Under the pieces are notes generated by a model. That model searched no databases, had not been told where the DNA came from, and saw nothing but the letters and a program-made list of their open reading frames with translations. This document shows, piece after piece, positions 1 through 6,177 of a stretch of DNA of 6,521 nucleotides. The DNA comes from Pseudomonadota bacterium (GTDB lineage: Bacteria; Pseudomonadota; Gammaproteobacteria; Steroidobacterales; Woeseiaceae). Position 1 is the first letter of the stretch, and each line of letters starts with the position of its first letter. The translations under genes and the position numbers were made by a program. The DNA lies in NCBI GenBank assembly GCA_022565135.1, contig JADFKA010000106.1, positions 1-6,521 on the forward strand, given 5' to 3'.

Positions 1-1
1 C

Positions 2-403
2 GACACGGATGCCTATGACGACGGCGGTCTTGGCGCGGGCGAACCCGTGCCCTACGATCCGTATGCGGGTGAGCTCACTAACATCATTTACTTCGAATTC
101 GACTCGTCCGAGCTGCGTCCTGCCGATACGGATGTTGTCGCGCGACACGCCGTGCAGCTTGCTGGCAATGCAATTTTACGCGTGCGTCTGGAGGGACATG
201 CCGATGAGCGCGGTTCACGCGAATACAATATCGGCCTTGGCGAGCGTCGTTCACAGACCGTACGTCGTATGCTGCTGATTCAGGGTGCGTCAATCTCGCA
301 GATTTCGACGGTCAGTTTCGGTGAAGAGCGCCCGGCCGCGATGGGCAGTAGTGAAGCGGATTACGCTCAGAATCGACGCGTTGAGATCTTGTACACGAAC
401 TGA
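2..403 (+). CDS. pal: Pal, peptidoglycan-associated lipoprotein (OmpA-like domain), 5' end missing
   Basis: C-terminal 133 residues of Pal; the lipoprotein signal and N-terminus lie before the window. Pal is an outer-membrane lipoprotein that binds peptidoglycan from the periplasm and partners TolB and TolA in outer-membrane constriction at division. What is visible: an acidic/Gly/Pro linker (DTDAYDDGG...), then the OmpA-like domain opening with IYFEFDSSELRP, the signature GHADERG followed by EYNIGLGERR, and the closing NRRVEILY, all very close to E. coli Pal. The Asp of HAD and the Arg pair of GERR correspond to the diaminopimelate-contacting residues known from OmpA-family domains. The reading frame is open from the first base to the TGA at 401-403. 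cpoB follows 23 bases later, the usual tol-pal order, so tolB is expected just upstream. Confidence 0.95.
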   Translation, partial: DTDAYDDGGLGAGEPVPYDPYAGELTNIIYFEFDSSELRPADTDVVARHAVQLAGNAILRVRLEGHADERGSREYNIGLGERRSQTVRRMLLIQGASISQISTVSFGEERPAAMGSSEADYAQNRRVEILYTN

Positions 404-426
404 TTGCCGGCGCAATTACAGATCGA

Positions 427-1200
427 ATGAGTAGAAAGTCGCTATTGGCGGGGCTGGCGTTGTTTGCATTGAGTGGCTGCGAGCTGCTGCCCACTGCCGC
501 CGAAGATCCTGTATTGATCAAACTGAACGAACTCGAGCGTCGACTGCGGAGTATCGAACGTATCGTCGAGAACCAAAGCCTGGTGCAGATGACACAACAG
601 GTCGAATCCCTGGAGCGACGCACTGACCAGTTGCAAGGTCGTGCCGAAACCCTTGAGCACGATGCCGCGGACACGGCAGGAAGACAGCGGCAGCTTTATA
701 CTGACCTTGACGCACGTATCGCAAGTCTGGAAAGCAACGTCGGGGTTGGCGCTGCGACGGGCGCTCTCGGCGGCGGATCACCACTGTCGGTTGGTCAGTC
801 GCAACTGGCCAGTGGTTCGGACCGTTACAACTACCAGGTCGCGTTCGAGTTGCTCAAGGACGAACGCTATGACCGGTCTGCAGCAGCGTTTCGCCGGTTC
901 CTGGCGGCTTTTCCTGACAGCGATCTTGCTGGCAACGCGCAATACTGGCTGGGCGAGTCGTATTACGCGGCGGACGAATTCGAGCGAGCGCTGCAGGATT
1001 TCGAGCTTGTCGTCAGCGACTACCCGCGGTCCCGCAAGGTGCCCGACGCGTTGCTCAAGATGGGCTACTGTAATTACAGCCTCAAACGTTGGCATGCGGC
1101 CCGCGTGACACTGAGCCAGGTACAGTCGAACTACCCTGAAACGACCGCTGCAAGACTCGCTGGACAGTATCTGGAGCGCATGGATTCCGAGGGCGTCTGA
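427..1200 (+). CDS. cpoB: CpoB/YbgF, Tol-Pal-associated coiled-coil and TPR periplasmic protein
   Basis: 257 aa, the usual size for CpoB (YbgF), which in E. coli binds TolA and coordinates PBP1B-dependent septal peptidoglycan synthesis with Tol-Pal constriction. Order of parts: signal sequence 1-17; a long charged heptad-rich coiled coil about 33-102 (LNELERRLRSIERIVENQ..., SLERRTDQLQ), matching the TolA-binding trimerisation segment; a Gly/Ser-rich linker about 103-130; then three TPR-like repeats at about 135-166, 168-203 and 205-240 (YNYQVAFELLKDERYDRSAAAF, NAQYWLGESYYAADEFERAL, DALLKMGYCNYSLKRWHAA). Odd feature: the signal ends in LSGC with Cys18, a lipobox, whereas E. coli CpoB has a cleaved soluble signal; Glu at +2 would not cause inner-membrane retention. 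The ATG at 427 is the only plausible start. No clear Shine-Dalgarno precedes it, so coupling to pal translation, 23 bases away, is likely. Confidence 0.93.
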   Translation: MSRKSLLAGLALFALSGCELLPTAAEDPVLIKLNELERRLRSIERIVENQSLVQMTQQVESLERRTDQLQGRAETLEHDAADTAGRQRQLYTDLDARIASLESNVGVGAATGALGGGSPLSVGQSQLASGSDRYNYQVAFELLKDERYDRSAAAFRRFLAAFPDSDLAGNAQYWLGESYYAADEFERALQDFELVVSDYPRSRKVPDALLKMGYCNYSLKRWHAARVTLSQVQSNYPETTAARLAGQYLERMDSEGV

Positions 1201-1212
1201 CCAATAATCCAC

Positions 1213-1240
1213 TTGTCATTTAGCAGCGGTTCGGTATTAT
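1213..1240 (+). promoter_or_regulatory. Sigma-70 promoter of the tRNA-Lys gene with GC-rich discriminator
   Basis: TTGTCA at 1213-1218 (5 of 6 to the -35 consensus) and TATTAT at 1235-1240 (5 of 6 to the -10 consensus) are separated by 16 bases. The bases after the -10 are GCCGCC, the GC-rich discriminator typical of stable-RNA promoters that respond to ppGpp and growth rate in enterobacteria. The expected start is a G near 1247-1248, giving a leader of about 36 bases before the mature tRNA. The element lies in the cpoB-tRNA gap. The match is seen directly; the stringent control is inferred. Confidence 0.75.
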
Positions 1241-1252
1241 GCCGCCGGCATT

Positions 1253-1273
1253 TACGTGGTGAACCGCCACGTA
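1253..1273 (+). other. Stem-loop in the tRNA-Lys 5' leader
   Basis: TACGTGG at 1253-1259 pairs perfectly with CCACGTA at 1267-1273. A T1260-G1266 wobble extends the stem to 8 pairs, leaving the loop GAACC. It lies between the predicted transcription start (about 1247) and the first base of the tRNA (1284). No T-run follows, so it is not an intrinsic terminator. It may stabilise the precursor or affect 5' processing; the function is not known. Confidence 0.5.
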
Positions 1274-1283
1274 TTGATCCCGC

Positions 1284-1358
1284 GGGGCGTTAGCTCAGAG
1301 GTAGAGCATTCGGCTTTTAACCGACTGGTCGTAGGTTCGATCCCTACACGCCCCACCA
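1284..1358 (+). tRNA. tRNA-Lys, anticodon UUU (TTT), CCA encoded
   Basis: Complete cloverleaf of 75 bases. Acceptor stem GGGGCGT (1284-1290) pairs fully with ACGCCCC (1348-1354); discriminator A1355; CCA at 1356-1358 is encoded. D stem GCTC/GAGC (1293-1296, 1304-1307) has a 7-base loop. Anticodon loop CTTTTAA is at 1314-1320 with TTT at 1316-1318. Variable loop TGGTC; T stem GTAGG/CCTAC (1331-1335, 1343-1347) with loop TTCGATC. Closely similar in layout to E. coli tRNA-Lys. The outermost anticodon-stem pair (27-43) is T1309 against C1325, a mismatch. The position just after cpoB matches E. coli, where the lysT tRNA cluster follows cpoB; here there is only one tRNA. It reads lysine AAA and AAG codons. 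Confidence 0.96.
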
Positions 1359-1369
1359 ATTTCTCCTGG

Positions 1370-1387
1370 GCCTGAAATAAAACAGGC
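1370..1387 (+). other. Small hairpin after tRNA-Lys; at best a weak terminator
   Basis: GCCTG (1370-1374) and CAGGC (1383-1387) form a perfect 5-pair stem around an A-rich 8-base loop, 12 bases after the tRNA CCA. The following bases are GACGGCGC with no T-tract, so a factor-independent terminator is not supported on this strand. It could be a 3' processing or RNase stop structure for the tRNA precursor. Nothing else in 1359-1424 looks like a terminator. Confidence 0.3.
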
Positions 1388-1408
1388 GACGGCGCAAAAA
1401 ACAGCCGC

Positions 1409-1414
1409 TATTAT
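1409..1414 (+). promoter_or_regulatory. Possible lone -10 box before thrA
   Basis: TATTAT at 1409-1414 equals the -10 hexamer of the tRNA promoter upstream and is likewise followed by GC-rich bases (CCACCG). No acceptable -35 exists 15-18 bases upstream (the sequence there is GGCGACGGC), and there is no TGn extension. If used, transcription would begin near 1421, only a few bases before the GTG at 1425, favouring the TTG at 1443 as the thrA start. Low confidence. Confidence 0.2.
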
Positions 1415-1424
1415 CCACCGTTTT

Positions 1425-3917
1425 GTGCTTGGGACGGTACCGTTGAAAGGGCGTTGGATATTTCACAAGTTTGGCGGCAGTAGTTTGGCTGACGCTGATT
1501 GCTTTCGTCGTGTTGCAGGAATACTACTCGACTATACCGATGAGCGAATGGGTGTGGTCGTGTCGGCAATGGGCGGCATGACAGACGCATTATTGCGCCT
1601 GGTAATTCTGGCAGAACAGGACTGCGATGATTTCAACGATGAACTGCATGGCATCGGGGAGCTTTACACAGAGACAGCCCGTTCGCTCGTCAATGGCGAT
1701 AGCCTGGTGGCTGTACTGGATGGCTGGAGCCAGGATGCCGAGGACATCACTGATGTTCTAAAAGCCATAGCGCGCGTTAAATCCGCCCCACGCCGCAGTC
1801 GTGATGTCGTCGCAGGCTATGGTGAAATCTGGGCAGCTCGATTGCTTGCGGCCCACCTGGAAAGTTTGTCGCCGGAGCGCGGCGGAACCTGGTTCGATGC
1901 ACGCGCCATATTGACCGTCAGGCAGACAGAACTTGGCCCAACTGTGCAATGGGAGACGTCGCGCTCGAATTTTAATGCAGTCGTTAGCGAGCATTTTCTC
2001 GGCGTCGCCGTTTTTACCGGGTTTATTGCGCGCGATGACGATGGCTTGCAGACGACGCTCGGGCGCAACGGCAGCGATTATTCGGCAGCGATTTTCGCCG
2101 CTTTGAGTGGTGCCGCCGAACTGACGCTCTGGACCAATGTCGACGGCATCATGAGCGCTGATCCCAATCGTGTCCCCGAGGCGCGTGTGATAGATCAGCT
2201 GACGTACAGCGAGGCGATGGAGCTGGCGTACTTCGGCGCCAATGTGATACATCCGCAGACTCTGGGACCGGTCATTGAGCACGGTATTCCGGTTGTTGTC
2301 CGCAATAGCTTCAATCTGCGACATCCTGGCAGCCGCATTCTGGCGCTACCCGAAACAGTGGACAACATCAAGGGTGTTACGGCGATTGCCGGCATGGCAC
2401 TCCTGAACCTCGAGGGGGCGGGCATGATCGGTGTGCCCGGCACAGCGGATCGCCTGTTCGCGGCTTTGAAAAACGCTGGTGTGTCGGTGACCCTGATATC
2501 TCAGGCCAGTTCCGAACATTCAATTTGCATCGCTGTACCGCAGGAAGTCGCGCAACGTGCGAAACTGGTAGTCAGAGACGCGTTTGCTGACGAGCTGGAA
2601 AGCGGGCAGATCCAGAGCATCGAGTTGACTGATAATCTTAGCATAATTGCTGTCGTCGGCGATGGTATGCCGGGTACGCCCGGCATCGCGGCTCGTTTCT
2701 TCGGCACATTGGGCCGCGCTGGCATCAATATACGTGCAATTGCACAGGGATCCTCAGAAAGAAACATTTCGGCTGTCGTGGACTCAGTTGAATCGACGCG
2801 GGCGTTACGCGCAGTGCATTCGGGATTTTACCTGTCTGCAAAGACGATTTCGATTGGTCTGATTGGTCCCGGAACCGTTGGCGGCACATTACTGAGCCAG
2901 ATCGAGAAGCAAGCCGATCGGCTGATCACTGATTTCAACCTTGATCTGCGTGTGCGTGCAATCGCCCGCTCAAAATCAATGTTACTTGGCGAACGACGAA
3001 TCGATCTGGCCAATTGGCAACAACTACTAAACGATTCAGCCGATGATCTGGATTTTGATGTTTTCGAACAATGGGTTAATCCCGAGCACTTGCCACATGC
3101 CGTCATCATTGACTGCACGGCCGATGCATCCGTAGCGGCACGATACGCGGGCTGGCTCGAGCACGGCATTCACATCATCACTCCCAATAAACGTGCCTGC
3201 AGTGGCCCGATCGCGGCATACAAGGTGTTGCAATCGAAAACGGCACTGGATCGTGCGTATTTTCTCTACGAGACTACAGTGGGTGCCGCGCTGCCCATCA
3301 TTTCGACGCTGCGTGACCTGATCGATACGGGTGATGTGATTCGCTCCGTGCAGGGGATATTCTCCGGAACACTTGCGTATCTGTTCAATACATACGATGG
3401 AACGACACCATTTTCAGAAATCGTTCGACAGGCACGGGACAGCGGTTACACCGAGCCTGATCCGCGCGATGACCTGTCGGGCATGGATGTGGCAAGAAAG
3501 TTGGTCATACTGGCGCGCGAGCTCGGTCACGAAACCGAGATTGGTGATTTCCCGGTGCAGGACCTTGTTCCCGAAGCATTGCGAGACGGCGATATCGAAA
3601 ATTTTCTCGACCATTTATGTGATTATGACGACGACATGAAGGCGCTCTATGAGGACGCCACGGCAATCGGCAAGAAACTACGTTATGTCGGACGGCTCGA
3701 TGCGAATGGCAATATCTCGGTTGGGCTCGAACAGATTGATGCAGACCACCCGTTCAGCAACATCAATCTGACCGACAATATCGTGCAGTTCGAGACCGAG
3801 CGATACTGCGACAATCCCCTGTATGTTCAAGGCCCGGGCGCCGGACCAGACGTTACGGCGGGCGGCGTGTTCGGCGAGCTGTTGCGGCTGTCGAAGTTTC
3901 TGAGCGTGGGTGGTTAA
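1425..3917 (+). CDS. thrA: Bifunctional aspartokinase / homoserine dehydrogenase
   Basis: 830 aa from GTG 1425 (E. coli ThrA is 820). Cytoplasmic; phosphorylates aspartate and reduces aspartate semialdehyde to homoserine. Domains: aspartokinase about 11-305 with HKFGGSSLAD (14-23), GYGEIWAARL (131-140), TLGRNGSDYSA (211-221) and DGIMSADPNRV (240-250); two ACT regulatory domains about 317-465, each with an aspartokinase-type motif (ISQASSEHSI; IAQGSSERNI); homoserine dehydrogenase about 474-830 with the dinucleotide loop GPGTVGG (481-487), TPNKRA (586-591), GIFSGTLAYLF (644-654), YTEPDPRDDLSGMD (675-688) with K692 after it, and GPGAGPDVTAGGVF (803-816). All key motifs are intact. The ACT part resembles ThrA, suggesting threonine feedback, while the first and last parts look closer to MetL. 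The start is either GTG 1425 or TTG 1443; TTG has GGGA 8 bases before it and removes only six residues. It heads the thrABC operon. Confidence 0.95.
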   Translation: MLGTVPLKGRWIFHKFGGSSLADADCFRRVAGILLDYTDERMGVVVSAMGGMTDALLRLVILAEQDCDDFNDELHGIGELYTETARSLVNGDSLVAVLDGWSQDAEDITDVLKAIARVKSAPRRSRDVVAGYGEIWAARLLAAHLESLSPERGGTWFDARAILTVRQTELGPTVQWETSRSNFNAVVSEHFLGVAVFTGFIARDDDGLQTTLGRNGSDYSAAIFAALSGAAELTLWTNVDGIMSADPNRVPEARVIDQLTYSEAMELAYFGANVIHPQTLGPVIEHGIPVVVRNSFNLRHPGSRILALPETVDNIKGVTAIAGMALLNLEGAGMIGVPGTADRLFAALKNAGVSVTLISQASSEHSICIAVPQEVAQRAKLVVRDAFADELESGQIQSIELTDNLSIIAVVGDGMPGTPGIAARFFGTLGRAGINIRAIAQGSSERNISAVVDSVESTRALRAVHSGFYLSAKTISIGLIGPGTVGGTLLSQIEKQADRLITDFNLDLRVRAIARSKSMLLGERRIDLANWQQLLNDSADDLDFDVFEQWVNPEHLPHAVIIDCTADASVAARYAGWLEHGIHIITPNKRACSGPIAAYKVLQSKTALDRAYFLYETTVGAALPIISTLRDLIDTGDVIRSVQGIFSGTLAYLFNTYDGTTPFSEIVRQARDSGYTEPDPRDDLSGMDVARKLVILARELGHETEIGDFPVQDLVPEALRDGDIENFLDHLCDYDDDMKALYEDATAIGKKLRYVGRLDANGNISVGLEQIDADHPFSNINLTDNIVQFETERYCDNPLYVQGPGAGPDVTAGGVFGELLRLSKFLSVGG

Positions 3918-3918
3918 T

Positions 3919-4860
3919 ATGACGGAAATTGTGACGGCATTCGCGCCGGCTTCTATCGGCAATCTCGGTGTTGGATTCGACATGCTCGGCCTGGCCCTCG
4001 ACGGCATTGGCGATCGCGTGTCGGCGTGTAGAACGGACGATGCGGGCGTCACTATCGTCGAAGTTCGCGATCTCGATGGCAAGTTACATCTCAACCTGGC
4101 AACGGACCCGGAGCACAATACCGCGTCAATTGCGGCGCAGGCGCTTTGGAATGACTACGGCGACGACGGTGGCGTTGAATTAGGCGTCTATAAAGGTGTG
4201 CCACTGGAGTCGGGTATGGGTAGCTCGGCTGCGTCGGCGGTTGCAGCCGTTGTTGCTGTCAACGAACTTCTCGGCACACCCGTCAGCATTGAACGGCTGT
4301 TGTCCTATGCGCTCGTGGGTGAGTGTTACGCGAGCGGCGGTATGCATGCGGACAATGTTGCACCATGCCTGTTGGGTGGCATGATTTTCTGTCCGCGCGT
4401 GCTGTTGCCGGACACGGTGCGGTTGCCAGCACCTGATGGTGTGAGCCTGGTGCTCATGCACCCGGAACTAAAGGTCGACACGGCCCAGGCGCGTCGCAAA
4501 CTGGCCAAATCATATTCAATGGAACAATGGCTCAGCCAGCAAGGATACCTCGGCGGATTCATCGCCGCGTGTGCGCAAAATGACATCGCTTTGATCGGCA
4601 AGACGCTCAGGGATGTGATCATCGAACCGCAGCGTATAGCGGTGGTGCCGTGTTTCGAAGTTGTCAAAGAAGCCGCGGAAAAAAGCGGGGCACTCGGCGT
4701 CAGCCTGGCCGGTAGTGGGCCAAGTATTTTTGCTCTTTGTGAAGACAGCGTGGCCAGTGACCTCGCTGCGGCGATGGAGCAGGCGTGCCGGGGGTTCGAT
4801 ATCGAGTGCCAGTCCTGGGTCAGTTCGCTGCAAGCACCAGGCGCATACGTGGAATCCTGA
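3919..4860 (+). CDS. thrB: Homoserine kinase (GHMP family)
   Basis: 313 aa from ATG 3919 (E. coli ThrB is 310). Uses ATP to make O-phosphohomoserine, the substrate of ThrC. The N-terminus FAPASIGNLGVGFDMLGLAL (8-27) is the family opening. The GHMP phosphate-binding loop VPLESGMGSSAAS is at 94-106, GMHADNVAPCLLGG at 141-154, and the C-terminal GHMP motif ALGVSLAGSGPSIFAL at 258-273. No key motif is missing. I chose ATG 3919 over an in-frame GTG at 3910: the ATG follows the thrA stop (TAA 3915-3917) by one base and has GGGTGG at 3908-3913 before it, five bases away. This tight junction implies translational coupling to thrA. The gene ends two bases before thrC. Confidence 0.96.
   Translation: MTEIVTAFAPASIGNLGVGFDMLGLALDGIGDRVSACRTDDAGVTIVEVRDLDGKLHLNLATDPEHNTASIAAQALWNDYGDDGGVELGVYKGVPLESGMGSSAASAVAAVVAVNELLGTPVSIERLLSYALVGECYASGGMHADNVAPCLLGGMIFCPRVLLPDTVRLPAPDGVSLVLMHPELKVDTAQARRKLAKSYSMEQWLSQQGYLGGFIAACAQNDIALIGKTLRDVIIEPQRIAVVPCFEVVKEAAEKSGALGVSLAGSGPSIFALCEDSVASDLAAAMEQACRGFDIECQSWVSSLQAPGAYVES
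4851..4854 (+). promoter_or_regulatory. Ribosome binding site fixing the thrC start
   Basis: GGAA at 4851-4854, inside the last codons of thrB, lies 8 bases before ATG 4863. The thrC frame stays open upstream to 4785 within thrB, but the longer form would add 26 residues with no counterpart in threonine synthases. From ATG 4863 the catalytic lysine falls at residue 107, the same number as in E. coli ThrC. Confidence 0.6.
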
Positions 4861-4862
4861 AA

Positions 4863-6170
4863 ATGAACTACATCAGCACGCGAGGTGCCACTGCAGTCAG
4901 CCTCGATGACGCCCTCGTCAAGGGCATTGCTGATGACGGCGGTCTGTATGTGCCTGTCGAATTGCCATCGTTTTCGGTAGACGATTTCGCCGCTGCCAGC
5001 AGCCTGACCGACATTGCGGCGGTCCTCTTGCAGCCTTTTTTCTCGGCCTCCACACTGGCGGGCGACCTCGCGCAAATCCTTGCGGAGACCTTCAGTTTTC
5101 CCATGCCAACGACGGCATTGCCGTGCGAGTCCGGCAATGTATCACTGCTCGAACTATTTCATGGGCCTACGGCGGCGTTCAAAGATGTAGGTGCTAGATT
5201 TCTGGCCGCCTGTTTGCGCCGACTCGAAGGCGACGAGACGGCGCCATTGACTATTCTCGTTGCGACGTCGGGCGACACTGGCAGTGCGGTTGCCGCCGCA
5301 TTCGATGAGCAACCGGGCATGCGTGTTGTTGTGTTGTTTCCGGATGGCAGGGTGTCAGCACGCCAACTGCAGCAGCTGACCTGCTGGAGTAACAATGTGT
5401 TGTCAGTGTCCGTGCTGGGCAGCTTTGATGATTGTCAGGCCCTGGCAAAAGCCGCACTGGCCGATACGGCTTTGTGCGAGCGCTACAAATTCAGTTCGGC
5501 CAACAGCATCAATATCGGCAGACTGTTGCCGCAATGCACTTACTACGCGGACGCCAGTCTCCGGCACTTTCGGCAGACGGCCAATAAACCTGGCTTCGTG
5601 ATACCAGCGGGCAATCTTGGCAATGCGTTGGCGTGCATCATGGCGCGGGAAATGGGTTTGCCGATCGGACCAATTATTTTGGCGACGAATGCGAACCGGA
5701 CCATTGCTGACTACTTCGACACTCTTGAATGGTTGCCCCGTACGAGCGTGCAGACGCTCGCTTCTGCAATGGATGTTGGCGACCCAAGCAACATGGAGCG
5801 TCTGCGCGGGATGCTTGGAGACGCTGAAGTGCTACGCGATCGCCTCGGTATCTCGTGTGTCAATGATGAGCAAATCAGGGCAGCGATGCTTGCGGATTAC
5901 GCGGAGTTCGGCTTCGCGACCTGTCCGCATACGGCAACGGCGACGCATACCTGGCGGCAGCTGGATGCCGAGACGAAGCAGGCTCATGACTGGATACTCG
6001 TCGCAACCGCGCATCCGGCGAAATTCGACACGATCGTCGAACCGCTGATCAGCGCGACCGTGCCGGTACCCGACGAACTTGCCGCGATGTTAACCAGACC
6101 CAGTCACTCGGTTTCCATCGAGCCCGGCCTGGCCGCGCTTGCGACTGCAATGGATGAGCATTTTCCTTAA
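4863..6170 (+). CDS. thrC: Threonine synthase (PLP enzyme)
   Basis: 435 aa from ATG 4863 (E. coli ThrC is 428), the short bacterial class. Converts O-phosphohomoserine plus water to threonine and phosphate with pyridoxal phosphate. Visible motifs: the N-terminal segment STRGATAVSLDDALVKGIADDGGLYVP typical of the family (about 5-31); LFHGPTAAFKDVGARF (98-113) with the PLP Schiff-base Lys107; the phosphate loop ATSGDTGSAV (134-143); SANSINIGRLLPQ (212-224); PAGNLGNALA (248-257); SAMDVGDPSN (301-310); and ATAHPAKF (381-388) near the end. All are intact and in the expected order. It is the last gene of the thr operon, two bases after thrB, and probably coupled to it. No hairpin with a T-tract follows the TAA, so the operon end is not marked by a clear intrinsic terminator. 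Confidence 0.97.
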   Translation: MNYISTRGATAVSLDDALVKGIADDGGLYVPVELPSFSVDDFAAASSLTDIAAVLLQPFFSASTLAGDLAQILAETFSFPMPTTALPCESGNVSLLELFHGPTAAFKDVGARFLAACLRRLEGDETAPLTILVATSGDTGSAVAAAFDEQPGMRVVVLFPDGRVSARQLQQLTCWSNNVLSVSVLGSFDDCQALAKAALADTALCERYKFSSANSINIGRLLPQCTYYADASLRHFRQTANKPGFVIPAGNLGNALACIMAREMGLPIGPIILATNANRTIADYFDTLEWLPRTSVQTLASAMDVGDPSNMERLRGMLGDAEVLRDRLGISCVNDEQIRAAMLADYAEFGFATCPHTATATHTWRQLDAETKQAHDWILVATAHPAKFDTIVEPLISATVPVPDELAAMLTRPSHSVSIEPGLAALATAMDEHFP

Positions 6171-6177
6171 ACAAGGC

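Noticed and set aside
641..1108. Open frame of 155 codons on the plus strand within cpoB in another frame
   Set aside because: Overlaps the coiled-coil and TPR coding region completely; the translation is rich in Arg/Ser/Thr in a way typical of frame shadows.
1284..1358. tRNA-Lys as an integration site for a mobile element
   Set aside because: No repeat of the tRNA 3' end appears elsewhere in the window, there is no integrase, and the genes on both sides are core genes.
1390..1414. Possible terminator on the minus strand using the A-run at about 1396-1401 (a T-run on the minus strand)
   Set aside because: No stable GC-rich hairpin precedes the T-run on that strand, and no minus-strand gene would use it.
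1758..2324. Open frame of 188 codons on the minus strand inside thrA
   Set aside because: Antisense shadow of the aspartokinase domain; composition is irregular and no domain or ribosome site is visible.
3910..3918. thrB start at GTG 3910 overlapping the thrA end
   Set aside because: ATG 3919 follows the thrA stop by one base, has GGGTGG at suitable spacing, and gives the family's normal N-terminus.
4785..4862. Longer thrC form starting within thrB at 4785
   Set aside because: The extra 26 residues have no counterpart in the family, and ATG 4863 has a good ribosome site and gives the E. coli numbering for the catalytic lysine.
4326..5075. Long open frame of 249 codons on the minus strand across the thrB-thrC junction
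   Set aside because: It lies wholly antisense to two strongly recognised genes, its translation has no recognisable motif, and long antisense frames are common in coding DNA of this composition.
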